A stretch of DNA of 64,000 bases from NCBI RefSeq assembly GCF_009937995.1, contig NZ_AP021881.1, positions 1,488,001 to 1,552,000 on the forward strand. Reading direction: 5' to 3'. Of this stretch, positions 25,606 to 34,779 are shown piece after piece. The notes under the pieces were generated by a model. That model searched no databases. It was given only the letters and a program-made list of their open reading frames with translations, and was not told the origin of the DNA. The translations under genes and the position numbers were made by a program. How positions within the stretch are numbered: the first letter of the stretch is position 1; the number at the start of each line of letters is the position of its first letter. This stretch comes from Sulfuriferula nivalis (GTDB lineage Bacteria > Pseudomonadota > Gammaproteobacteria > Burkholderiales > Sulfuriferulaceae).

Positions 25606-28248
25606 ATGAATACCAATAAAGTCACGGTCACCAGTTTTGTGCAGGAATGCAAGAATCTGCTCAATCCTGACGCGAATATTGTCGACATATTTAAACAGTC
25701 CGTAGCGAATGCTGATGAAACGATCCGCCAGGATGTGGATTGGTTTATGCGTTTTTTCAATGTGCCACCAGCAGGTGTTTTTGTTAAAGATGTATTGTTA
25801 AGATTGCTCGCGATACGCGCATTACTAGACAGGACGAAAGCGCTAACCATAGCACCCACATTGCAGCGTTTGTTCAATACCGCGCAGTTGCTCTTACAAC
25901 GAAATGAAACACTGCTGGAGAACATCCCGTACTCAAAATTTGCAGTTTTGTGCAAATTTCAGGCATTAGCTAATCAGATTGCATTTCCCGAAGATGCCCA
26001 ACAAATACGTGAAGCGCTTGTTCTCAAGCGGATGGAGAATGCGTTGTGGGGATATAACGAAGAATCTGCCATTTATTGCATTTTAGTCTGGCCGGTTGAT
26101 CAGGCTGAAACGCCACGAAGCATCGCTTGTTTAACCGCACATAGTCAGTTACTTGGCTTGATTTTGAATGCGTTGGCGGAAAGTGATGATCAGTTCGGCT
26201 ATCAGGCACTCAATCTAAAATATTACTCGCACTGGTTAAATTTACGGCAATTGCTGGATGTTGGGCATGTTGAGAATTTTCCAGCAGTTGAGTTGGATGG
26301 CGACATGACTGAAACCATCCTGATTCTCAAAAACAACCAGGCGCCGGAAGGCACCGCTACACGTGCAAATTTAGATAAAATTGGTGGCTGGATACGCAGA
26401 ATAATCAATCCACGGAATAGCGATCCAGATGACATGGATAGTTATGGTACTTCCAGTACAAAAAAACTATTCGAGGGTTTAGGTCACATCAGAATCAATA
26501 AGCAAATTGCCACTTCAAAAATTGTGACGTTAGAGGATGGTTTACAGGTCATGTTCTTACGTGAATCGCATCCAGTTACATCAAATAATGAGATGGAAAC
26601 AGAGGATCAAGATCTGGATGATGACTCATATGATGACTATGTGATGGTTGAACATGATTGTACCAAGGTTAAGAATTTAGACATCGTAGTTCATTCAGGT
26701 TATGCAGCACTGAACCAAATAAAGAATAACCAACAATATTTGTATTCGGATTTGTCTGACACTGAACGACGTACTTTGATAGACAGCATAATTGCGATTG
26801 CGAATAAACAACAGCAATCAATAGATATCTATCGAGCCTGTATTTATTTGCTATATACGCTGTTGTTGGGATATGAACTTAAGGCCATGCCTGGGCTGGT
26901 TTGGCTGCAAGAAGATAAAGACAGAATCAATTATTGTAGTATCAGCAAAGATTGTGATCAGCTATCAATTGCCTATATCGATGTTCGTCCCGAAGCTGCG
27001 ATGGTAAGAGTCAAGAATAAAAGGTTATATAAACCAGTTCGCAGCGATCTGAGATTACCTGTGCCAGCAGTTTTGCAACCTATTCTACGAACATTGTTTA
27101 CGAAGTACTACCAATACTCAAATGATAAAGCATATGAAAAAAGTCCATTAGCTACCGGTGAGCGTCAGTCATCAAAACAATTAATCGCTGGTTATGCGTA
27201 TGTACTTGAGCAAGCAAAACTCACTCATCTCAGCGTAAATGATATATCAAACTTTGCGCTTAAAACCTTGCTACGCAACAGCAATGCGGATCTGTGGTTG
27301 ACGTCTGTAATAGCTAAGCGACAGTCAAGCATAGCGCAGACCCAAACGCATTATGCGACAACCAGTGTGCGAAAACTACACCAAATTTATATAAGCCAGA
27401 TCGCCACTGTTTTCGGTGAGCAAGTTGAGATAGTAACCAAGCGTTCAAATAATCATCAGTTGTACTTGGGCGATTATTTCCGGCCTGTCATTGCAAGGGT
27501 TAATACAGCGTTCGCGGAAATGAAAGCTGGAATTGAACATATATTGCAAGGCAGAAATGTTGCGGAATTGCGTATTGATGAACTGGTGATAGTCACGAAT
27601 ATCTGCGCTATCTTCATTGATCAATACATCGCTTACAGTTGTGCAACACGCAATAAGGCTGATAATTATGTTCATCCTGAGCAGATTGATGCTGATGGCT
27701 TCACCATCATTAATGACAAAAATATTAGCAATGGTTATAACACTCGTTTGTCTTATGTCACGAATAAATTGCAGCAGGAGTTGCTTGCTTATGAATCGTT
27801 CAAAGCTTGGGTGATCCAGCGTTTTGGTAATGCCAAACGGGCAGGGCGACAGCAGCTTAAGTGTTATCAAATATTATTGTTAAAACACGAAGAACGGGAC
27901 AACAAGTCATCTAAAATCGTTGGGGTGGCATACACACGTCAGCGTGCAATCAATTTATTAACAGAAGATATTCGTGCTCAAATGCCCGTCTATACGCGAA
28001 TGAAAACCAACGCAAATCGCCATTATTTGCGCTCCATGATGACTGAAGATCAGTTAAATGGCGAATTTATAGATGCTTATCTAGGCCACTGGCAACTCGG
28101 TGCTGAACCCTGGGATAAATACAGCCTGTTTGATCCTGTGACTTACCGACAATCTATCAAAACACATATAGCGAATTATGTACGTAAATTACATATTCCT
28201 CCGTTGATTTCCACCCTACAGCAGTCGTTGTCCGATGAACTTCAATAA
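25606..28248 (+). CDS. Very large protein with degenerate tyrosine-recombinase C-terminus
   Basis: This 880-aa protein is unrecognised over most of its length. Near the C-terminus NANRHYLRSMMTEDQL shows an HxxR-like box and EFIDAYLGHWQLGAEPWDKY shows the LGH...Y arrangement of tyrosine recombinases; a catalytic-box arginine earlier is not obvious. Acidic residues cluster near 340 (EDQDLDDDSYDDYV). The next gene starts 14 bases before its stop, so the two products are probably made together. The ATG at 25606 is preferred over a TTG at 25585. The protein may be an accessory or non-catalytic partner of the downstream recombinase. Confidence 0.65.
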   Translation: MNTNKVTVTSFVQECKNLLNPDANIVDIFKQSVANADETIRQDVDWFMRFFNVPPAGVFVKDVLLRLLAIRALLDRTKALTIAPTLQRLFNTAQLLLQRNETLLENIPYSKFAVLCKFQALANQIAFPEDAQQIREALVLKRMENALWGYNEESAIYCILVWPVDQAETPRSIACLTAHSQLLGLILNALAESDDQFGYQALNLKYYSHWLNLRQLLDVGHVENFPAVELDGDMTETILILKNNQAPEGTATRANLDKIGGWIRRIINPRNSDPDDMDSYGTSSTKKLFEGLGHIRINKQIATSKIVTLEDGLQVMFLRESHPVTSNNEMETEDQDLDDDSYDDYVMVEHDCTKVKNLDIVVHSGYAALNQIKNNQQYLYSDLSDTERRTLIDSIIAIANKQQQSIDIYRACIYLLYTLLLGYELKAMPGLVWLQEDKDRINYCSISKDCDQLSIAYIDVRPEAAMVRVKNKRLYKPVRSDLRLPVPAVLQPILRTLFTKYYQYSNDKAYEKSPLATGERQSSKQLIAGYAYVLEQAKLTHLSVNDISNFALKTLLRNSNADLWLTSVIAKRQSSIAQTQTHYATTSVRKLHQIYISQIATVFGEQVEIVTKRSNNHQLYLGDYFRPVIARVNTAFAEMKAGIEHILQGRNVAELRIDELVIVTNICAIFIDQYIAYSCATRNKADNYVHPEQIDADGFTIINDKNISNGYNTRLSYVTNKLQQELLAYESFKAWVIQRFGNAKRAGRQQLKCYQILLLKHEERDNKSSKIVGVAYTRQRAINLLTEDIRAQMPVYTRMKTNANRHYLRSMMTEDQLNGEFIDAYLGHWQLGAEPWDKYSLFDPVTYRQSIKTHIANYVRKLHIPPLISTLQQSLSDELQ

Positions 28249-31200
28249 TCAAACTGAAGCGATTATAGACTGGTGGAGCAATCCGCCTGAGCTTGCAATC
28301 AAGACACCAGTTCAGGATGTATATATATTTTTAACTGGTTTGGTTACCCGGTTTATTGCAGATTCAGCACTGCGAATAAGAAAAGAGGATCGGGGGACTA
28401 CATTAGGCATGAGCTTGCTGATGGTTTTGCTTGGGGATGCGCGAGCGAAATTAAAGGCACTTAACAATGTGCCATCAGAACAGCAAAAATGGCTGGTGCA
28501 ACAGCTGCAAAAGAAGATATGTGCGCAAACCTACTGGCTGACTGACGAACATAATCAAGACTCGCGTTCACACATGACATTAGAAAAATTGAGCGATGTT
28601 TTTACTGTGCTCAATTATTTAATTGACTATGGTAATTTTGAGAATTTATGGTCTATCTGCCTATTCAATCATGTTGCCAGAGTAAATAGAGCCGTTAATC
28701 CGCTATCCAAAACAGGTTCTTGGCAGAAAAACATCGCTATTGAGAAACTATACCTGGCATTACAGCAAAGCATCAAACCGCGTGAAGTGTGTTTAGATGC
28801 ACAACACTGGCATGGTGTGCTGTTATTCAGTTTGATGGTCGATAGCTTGATATTGACCGAGAAAAAATTATACTTTGTATATTTTACGCTCTGGGATTCC
28901 ACGCGTTGGCAATTTCATGCAGATCGTTTATTTGTCACTATCCCCAGCAAGTCTAGCAATCCTGACGAGCGCGTGTATTTATCGCGGCTCAGTGAATTAT
29001 TGCTGTACCGCATAATGCATTTGGAAATTGCGCCACCTACTGAAGCACAATTAAATCTGATATTGCACCAATTAGTACGTTATGTCGGCTTACAGGTTAG
29101 CCATTACCCTAGATGGCTGTCGGGCTGGTTAAAAGACATTTCACACTATTTAACCAAGTTCCAACCGAGCTTTGTCATGGCCTATGCGCAAAGCGAGATG
29201 GATGCCTATACGCTCAACGCACAGTCTGGTGTTCGAGTTTTTAATTTGCAGGCGCAAGCCGTTACTGATCTGGATGGAGTTGAGATCGCAGGTAATGTCA
29301 CCCATGTTGGAAATGAAACACCACAAGCATTTGTGTCAGCGCATGGGCTAGTATGGACTGAACTACGTCGATTATTTGAGCATAAGCGGGTTGATCGAGA
29401 TCGAGAGCAGGTCGTGTCAGGCATTGTTGCAGCCATTGATACCTTCCTCATTGATCATCAAGCCAGTCTGCACGCGAATCACCTACTAATGCTGGATTAT
29501 GCGCGCATGGACTTATTACCAAAAAATCGCGTACAGGCAGGTAGTAGCCCCAGTGTGATACTTAAACGACTTGATAGTATAGGCAATAAACTTGTTATCT
29601 TTGCGGTAAGTGACGCTATCAATACTATGTCAGCGATCGCAAGAATCAACCTGTACTCAGCGGTTATTGAAACTGCTATGTCGCAGCGACACAAACAAAC
29701 ATTGCAATATGATCTTCAACGTTTTGATAGATGGCTAAGCACACATCAACATGCCGAGTTAATTGATGATGTTGAGGCAGAAGAATTGTTCGGTGAAGCG
29801 ATATCAACGCGAAATACAGTGAATGCAAATCTCATTACTTTTGACGAATATCTCGCCGTTTTGGATTTTTACCGTGAACATTGCTCAATCCATCCACAAG
29901 ACAGCATTGCTTTCATTACCATGAGCGTGCTGATTTTAGGATTTCGGTGCGGTTTGCGTCGTACTGAAGCAATGGATCTGAAATTTGCTGACTACATCTA
30001 TTGCGACATATCACCCCGCATATTAATCCGAGAAAGCAACGCTACCGACACGGTTCAGGCTAAAAGGGAATTAAAAACTGCAAATGCCAAGCGCAATCTC
30101 AGCTTGGCAGCACTGATGCCTGAACAAGAGTGGGAAATGCTTAATCATTGGTTCCTGCAACGGCAAAACGTGCTGAGTCAGACCGAGGACGATACGGCAA
30201 CACCATCATCGCATTATTTGTTTGCGCTCCCCAATCACCATCATCCAGTTACCAGTCAATTGGTGATCAAACCACTGATAGAGGTAGTGAGACAAATTAC
30301 AGGTGATAGCACGCTTAAATTCCATCAACTTCGCCATAGCCTGGCAAGTTGGCAAATGTTAGCGGCGTTTATTGCTGAGTTTGATATTGAAGTGTCCTCT
30401 TTCTTTGCGGCACATCCTCAAACACAAGACTGGCTAACTAATGCATTAGTACGAAAGGCACACCATTTGCCGAGCAACCCCGCCGATAACAGTCGTAAAT
30501 ATGCGTATTGGCTCCGGCAATTGATGGGACATGGCAATATTGAAATGACCTTGTCCAATTACATTCACTTCATGGATGTAATCATGTTGGGCATGGTTGA
30601 TCGACAGATGAATCAGCAGTGCACCCAACAACTAGTCGCCAATACGAGTGGGATTGCTATCAGTGCCATTAAAAAAACCGGGGGCGATCCATTGCAGATT
30701 GCCTTGAATAAAAGCAGAAATAAACTGCATGATAAACAAATTTCAAAGAGGGCAGCCAACCCACAAAAAATATGGCAACCAGCAGTAACGGCCAATGCAA
30801 TATTGCTGAGTGCTTATGCTCATACAAAGCGCTGGATGATGCCTGACCTCGTACTGCAGAAGTCCCTGCAAGGCATACAAATCGACGAGATTGCACAAGA
30901 CACAGGGTTGGATGTTGTCAGTATTGATAAAGTCTTGGAAACGTATCAAGACAATCCGATATTTAGATTGTCTCCACTCACAAAAACTGAATCAGCTCAG
31001 TTACAGTTGTTAATTATGCAACTTGATAAGCGCTATCCGCGCTGGTATGACCAGCCAGCTTCCGTCACAATAAATCCTGAACTTCATGAACTTATCATGG
31101 CCTTCGTTAACGCGCTTAAAGCCATGGGCAGTCAAACAATTAATGATAATGGTAGCTTGCCGTGTGCGGCTAAATCAGCTTTATCCCCTGTTACTGACAT

Positions 31201-31543
31201 ACGGCTAGTTGTAAAAGATCCTGCACATTTGCAACAGTTATTAACGTTGGGCGATGTATTGAATATCCCTGTGACTTGCTTGCATCTTCAAGGAAGTGGC
31301 GTGAGTGATGAAAGTCGGCAAGCGCAAATTGCATATTGGCGAGCCTGTCTGCCCGCGACGGTTGATATGCAAACCAAAAGCGCAGGGACAACTTCTCTTG
31401 GTGCTAATGGCCACGTAGAAGTGCGTTTCTTGAATAATCCTGCGATAAGCAGGGCAAAGCATTATAAGAATAAAGCGGCTTATTGGTTGTTAGTGCAAAT
31501 GGCGGTATGGGGCATGGTGGGAGGCAGCTTTATTGGGGCTTAG
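28235..31543 (+). CDS. Giant tyrosine recombinase
   Basis: This 1,102-aa protein has a conventional tyrosine-recombinase catalytic domain in its middle (about residues 560-800): the first Arg in GFRCGLRRTEAMDLKF, HxxR in LKFHQLRHSLASWQ, and H plus the nucleophile Tyr in LRQLMGHGNIEMTLSNYIHF. About 550 residues before and 300 after it are of unknown function; the end includes a possible helix-turn-helix (QGIQIDEIAQDTGLDVVSID). Ordinary integrases are 300-450 residues, so this is more than twice as long. The stop is followed by about 230 bases without a gene. Confidence 0.82.
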   Translation: MNFNNQTEAIIDWWSNPPELAIKTPVQDVYIFLTGLVTRFIADSALRIRKEDRGTTLGMSLLMVLLGDARAKLKALNNVPSEQQKWLVQQLQKKICAQTYWLTDEHNQDSRSHMTLEKLSDVFTVLNYLIDYGNFENLWSICLFNHVARVNRAVNPLSKTGSWQKNIAIEKLYLALQQSIKPREVCLDAQHWHGVLLFSLMVDSLILTEKKLYFVYFTLWDSTRWQFHADRLFVTIPSKSSNPDERVYLSRLSELLLYRIMHLEIAPPTEAQLNLILHQLVRYVGLQVSHYPRWLSGWLKDISHYLTKFQPSFVMAYAQSEMDAYTLNAQSGVRVFNLQAQAVTDLDGVEIAGNVTHVGNETPQAFVSAHGLVWTELRRLFEHKRVDRDREQVVSGIVAAIDTFLIDHQASLHANHLLMLDYARMDLLPKNRVQAGSSPSVILKRLDSIGNKLVIFAVSDAINTMSAIARINLYSAVIETAMSQRHKQTLQYDLQRFDRWLSTHQHAELIDDVEAEELFGEAISTRNTVNANLITFDEYLAVLDFYREHCSIHPQDSIAFITMSVLILGFRCGLRRTEAMDLKFADYIYCDISPRILIRESNATDTVQAKRELKTANAKRNLSLAALMPEQEWEMLNHWFLQRQNVLSQTEDDTATPSSHYLFALPNHHHPVTSQLVIKPLIEVVRQITGDSTLKFHQLRHSLASWQMLAAFIAEFDIEVSSFFAAHPQTQDWLTNALVRKAHHLPSNPADNSRKYAYWLRQLMGHGNIEMTLSNYIHFMDVIMLGMVDRQMNQQCTQQLVANTSGIAISAIKKTGGDPLQIALNKSRNKLHDKQISKRAANPQKIWQPAVTANAILLSAYAHTKRWMMPDLVLQKSLQGIQIDEIAQDTGLDVVSIDKVLETYQDNPIFRLSPLTKTESAQLQLLIMQLDKRYPRWYDQPASVTINPELHELIMAFVNALKAMGSQTINDNGSLPCAAKSALSPVTDIRLVVKDPAHLQQLLTLGDVLNIPVTCLHLQGSGVSDESRQAQIAYWRACLPATVDMQTKSAGTTSLGANGHVEVRFLNNPAISRAKHYKNKAAYWLLVQMAVWGMVGGSFIGA

Positions 31544-31775
31544 TTAGTTTACACCTGTGTGAATGCTGACTTTGTTGTGAGCCCGTTATAGCGCTCTTAT
31601 TTACAACCCAATCGGGAGTTATTTACCAACTAAAGTTAGATGTACCAAGTATTGAATCTTTGATACACTACTTCGCGTAAATTAGTACTCATGCTGTGTT
31701 CATAGAATAATGATTTAATGTTATTTGTACGTCATAGTTTTTTGTTGTTAATTTTTAATAAGACCAATCGATAAA

Positions 31776-32309
31776 ATGTTAAAAAAACTAACTACGGTAA
31801 TATTATTCACTTCAACTTTGCTAACTGGATGCGCACCCATACCGCTTGCTAGCTTGGGGCCAAATGGATTCCATTTAGCCTCTGAAAACTACTGTGCACC
31901 AAGTATTCCAGTATTGCAAAATGTGGGTGACCCCAAACCAGCTTGTCCCATTCAGTTTCCAAAATTAGCAGATGGCACATTAGGCACGATAACTGGAGTC
32001 GAGAATCACGTGAATGCTCCGCATGGTGGAAATGCAGCTGGAATAATTTTTGATGGACCATTGGCATTACCTCTTAGTATTGCGAGTGGTGTCATTGCAG
32101 GTGCTACGAATGCAATTCAAGATCCGAACAAGGGTGTTAAGTATATGGATAAAGTTTACATTGAGACAAATGACACGCACCAGGTTGGAATATTCTTTTA
32201 CCGAGAAGGTCATAATCCAACTGTTGGCGAAAGAGTAATATTCAACAATGGTTTGGCAGCATTGTCGCCAACAGCACCAGTGTCACAGCAGGTGAGTGGT
32301 TCAAACTGA
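31776..32309 (+). CDS. Putative lipoprotein
   Basis: This 177-aa protein has a lipoprotein signal: a short basic start, a hydrophobic core (TVILFTSTLL) and the lipobox LLTGC with Cys at residue 19. The mature part contains PACPIQFPKLADG, PHGGNAAGIIFDGPLAL and MDKVYIETNDTHQVGIFFYR, and I do not recognise it. A glycine/alanine-rich hydrophobic segment (LSIASGVIAGATNAI) follows. It would be anchored in the outer or inner membrane. It is separated from the next gene by 96 bases. Confidence 0.75.
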   Translation: MLKKLTTVILFTSTLLTGCAPIPLASLGPNGFHLASENYCAPSIPVLQNVGDPKPACPIQFPKLADGTLGTITGVENHVNAPHGGNAAGIIFDGPLALPLSIASGVIAGATNAIQDPNKGVKYMDKVYIETNDTHQVGIFFYREGHNPTVGERVIFNNGLAALSPTAPVSQQVSGSN

Positions 32310-32405
32310 ATGTTTTGATTTAACTTTAGTTGTAGTAATGCAACCAAATGAACAGAGTGTCTTAAATACAATAATATCAAGAGTGGTAATTAGGGGAGTA
32401 ATTTA

Positions 32406-33254
32406 ATGTTAAAAATAGGTATTCGTGGGTTGCTGGCGTCTTTGTTTTTTATGTCCAGCATAGCTGCTGCAGAATCGTCATCTACTATTAGTCGATTTTA
32501 TCTTGTAAATCCAGACCCAACTGACGTTAAAGGGTCTGTTGATGCGCTTGTGGCTGCAATAGGAACGCGGACTTACTTTCCGTCAAAACACATTAACTTA
32601 ATGCCTACTGAACTACCTGACCGACCAAGTGAGCCCTCTTCGCAAACAATAAATCTCGGCCCAGTAACAATGAGCTATATTGGTTGCGGAAATTCTGCTT
32701 ATGCACAGGTGGGTGTGTCCAGTTCAAGTAGTAATGGAATACTTGGACAGTCCAAAGAAAATATCTTTGGTTGTGTCTACCTATCCAAAAAGGGTACAAG
32801 GATAGCTATTATCAATGAGCAAAAATCATCAAGTTCTAGCGGTTTAATGAGCGGGATCATGTCTGGAATTAAAGATGCCGTTCAAGGCAATGATGCAGAG
32901 TATTCAAAGAAGATGTTCAATGAAATGCTGGCTAAGGCAAAAGAAAAAATCCCAGGCATACTTGTTGAACTTGAAGAGCTTCCTGAAGAGGGTGTTACTC
33001 GTCCTGATGATGATAAGCTTAAACAACTTGGTTTTAATGTTCCATTACCACCCGTCCAGCCAGCTGAGATGGTTGAGAATAAGCTTGCTACTACACCTGT
33101 AGTTGCCACCAATGCAAACACATCGACGCCTGCAGCAGCTCAAACTCAACAGCAAAAAATAGAATTACTAAAAAGTCTGGTAGAGCTAAAAAAATCGGGA
33201 GCATTGACGGATCAAGAGTTTACCGATGAAAAACGAAAGATACTTAATAATTGA
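32406..33254 (+). CDS. Exported SHOCT-domain protein
   Basis: This 282-aa protein has a Sec signal peptide (residues 1-22, RGLLASLFFMSSIAAAES). The middle is serine- and glycine-rich with an amphipathic KKMFNEMLAKAKEKIPGILV. The C-terminal 35 residues form a SHOCT domain (KIELLKSLVELKKSGALTDQ, then EFTDEKRKILNN), a short helical motif found at the C-terminus of many membrane-associated proteins. GGGGAG precedes the ATG. It may act with the neighbouring lipoprotein; function unknown. Confidence 0.75.
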   Translation: MLKIGIRGLLASLFFMSSIAAAESSSTISRFYLVNPDPTDVKGSVDALVAAIGTRTYFPSKHINLMPTELPDRPSEPSSQTINLGPVTMSYIGCGNSAYAQVGVSSSSSNGILGQSKENIFGCVYLSKKGTRIAIINEQKSSSSSGLMSGIMSGIKDAVQGNDAEYSKKMFNEMLAKAKEKIPGILVELEELPEEGVTRPDDDKLKQLGFNVPLPPVQPAEMVENKLATTPVVATNANTSTPAAAQTQQQKIELLKSLVELKKSGALTDQEFTDEKRKILNN

Positions 33255-33261
33255 TAATTAG

Positions 33262-33378
33262 TTATATTTTTTTATAAGAGGCGTAGCCAAGAAGTAGCTT
33301 ACGTTTTTTGAGGTATGCATCTTTAATTTTTAAATTTGTATCATATAAAGGTGTTTTCTTTGCGTTCTTTTTCGCCAT
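33262..33378 (-). other. Possible small lysine-rich protein (38 codons)
   Basis: A minus-strand frame MAKKNAKKTPLYDTNLKIKD continues to LKKRKLLLGYASYKKI. It is very basic and ends at 33262. No strong ribosome site is visible. It could be real or chance; a minus-strand coding remnant also lies at 33438-33540. Confidence 0.2.
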
Positions 33379-33437
33379 CTCGGTTTAGTAGCAAAAATTC
33401 AATGAAGTTCATAGAGCCTTATCAATAACATGAAAGC

Positions 33438-33540
33438 TTACACCTTCTTAATTTCAAAGGAAGCTGGCGGCAAGTAGACCTCAACTTTGTTGCCACTCGT
33501 GCTGATGACAGTGACCGAGGTGACGAATCGTGAGTACGGA
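33438..33540 (-). pseudogene. Coding remnant downstream of the adaptor gene
   Basis: The minus strand is open here for LPYSRFVTSVTVISTSGNKV and EVYLPPASFEIKKV before a stop. No start codon is available, because the frame begins directly after a stop in the end of the adaptor gene. It may be a broken end of the adaptor or of another protein. Confidence 0.3.
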
Positions 33541-33544
33541 AGCC

Positions 33545-34447
33545 TTATTTTATAAGTTTGTTATTCTCCAGCGGGTGAGCGTGTATTGATTTTTTCTCAG
33601 GGTGCATACTGTATGGTGCTTCAAGCGTGATCGGGAAATTTGCTTTGCATTTGACTCCGGCAGGTATGTCTAGTGATGGATTGGCGACTTCAAGGAAAGC
33701 ACTGAAGGTTCCGCTGGCTGCATTAACGACCCGATCTATGATGTTGACGGTGCCGATGAAATGACCACCAATAGGTGACTCGGGATAAACGTCTACTTTC
33801 ATACCGTGTGTTACTTTGCCAAATGCAGACATGGGTAAGATAACATAAATGCGCAAAGGGTTGAGTTGTGCAAGTTTTAATATGGATTTCTTTTGACTGC
33901 TGGGTTCAATGACTTCGCCTGGATAAAGTGACTGGTCAACTACAACACCATCAAATGGGCTGCGGATGGTGCGTAATTTAAGCAAGCTGTTTTGTTGTTG
34001 CCATTCCAGTTTGGCAGCGGCCTTGTTTTCTTGTGCCAGTTTAAGTTCGTCTTCTGCCTGTTTCAATTCGCTTTCGGCTTCGTCTCGCTCTTGCCCAGAC
34101 ATGAAATCCTGTGCCTGCATGTCGCGGCGTCGTTCGTATTTGCGTTTGGCAAACTTGATTTTGTTTTCAGCTGTTATGGTTGGAGCAGTCATTTCAGATT
34201 TGTAAAGAGCTAGCGCAACCGAGGCCGTTTCAGCGGTTGATTCAAGGTTGGCAATTATTTGTCCCTTTCGGACTTTGTCACCACGTTGTACATTGACTTT
34301 TTCGAGTAAGCCTACGACTGGGCTGCTGATATCAACTGTTTGAGTCGGTTCTGTCAAGCAATCGAATAAAGCGGCAGATTGTGCGTCACTCCACAGCAGT
34401 GCTGCAAGTAAGCCAGATAAACATTGTACTAAAGTTTTGGGTATCAT
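33545..34447 (-). CDS. HlyD/MFP-type periplasmic adaptor protein
   Basis: This 300-aa protein has a signal peptide (about residues 1-26), a biotinyl-lipoyl half motif (DISSPVVGLLEKVNVQRGDK), a long coiled coil (KFAKRKYERRRDMQAQDF through QENKAAAKLEWQQQNSLLKL), the second lipoyl half (RTIRSPFDGVVVDQSLYPGE) and a beta-barrel domain. Such adaptors link an inner-membrane pump with TolC. It is divergently transcribed from the TolC-like gene, and no pump gene follows, so it probably serves the TolC-containing export locus to its right. Confidence 0.85.
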   Translation of the reverse strand: MIPKTLVQCLSGLLAALLWSDAQSAALFDCLTEPTQTVDISSPVVGLLEKVNVQRGDKVRKGQIIANLESTAETASVALALYKSEMTAPTITAENKIKFAKRKYERRRDMQAQDFMSGQERDEAESELKQAEDELKLAQENKAAAKLEWQQQNSLLKLRTIRSPFDGVVVDQSLYPGEVIEPSSQKKSILKLAQLNPLRIYVILPMSAFGKVTHGMKVDVYPESPIGGHFIGTVNIIDRVVNAASGTFSAFLEVANPSLDIPAGVKCKANFPITLEAPYSMHPEKKSIHAHPLENNKLIK

Positions 34448-34779
34448 ATTTGTGGGTATATGGGTTTGTTTTTTAATCGGGCTATGTAGTTTTTAGATGC
34501 CTGTGTGAATCATCAGAAAAAATGGATTTTACAGGTTATACTTCCAAAAAATTAATTGGCATGCATGTGCAAATCGTTTTGAATTTAAACTATGAAGTGC
34601 AATGAACCGGAAAATTTCAATTCCAATACAATACTCTATATAGTAATGCGGTTTGATTACATCATGTATTTGTTCTCGTGAGCATAAATCTTTTATGGAC
34701 TTTGATTGGTCGTATAGAGATATTCTTGTACTAATAGTTTTTTATTATATGAAAAAACGTTACATTATGCATTTTTTTC
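34448..34779. promoter_or_regulatory. Divergent regulatory region between adaptor and TolC-like genes
   Basis: 332 bases without a gene, AT-rich and holding the promoters for both sides. ATGAAAAAA (34749-34757) and TTTTTTCAT (34773-34781) are perfect 9-base arms around 15 bases next to the TolC start, which may be a regulator site. I cannot assign -35/-10 boxes with confidence. Confidence 0.45.

Noticed and set aside
25606-31543. Assignment of the two large recombinase-like genes to the gamma-mobile-trio (GMT) system
   Set aside because: The idea fits in part, but I cannot compare the sequences here and the third gene is not identified; only suggested as a check.
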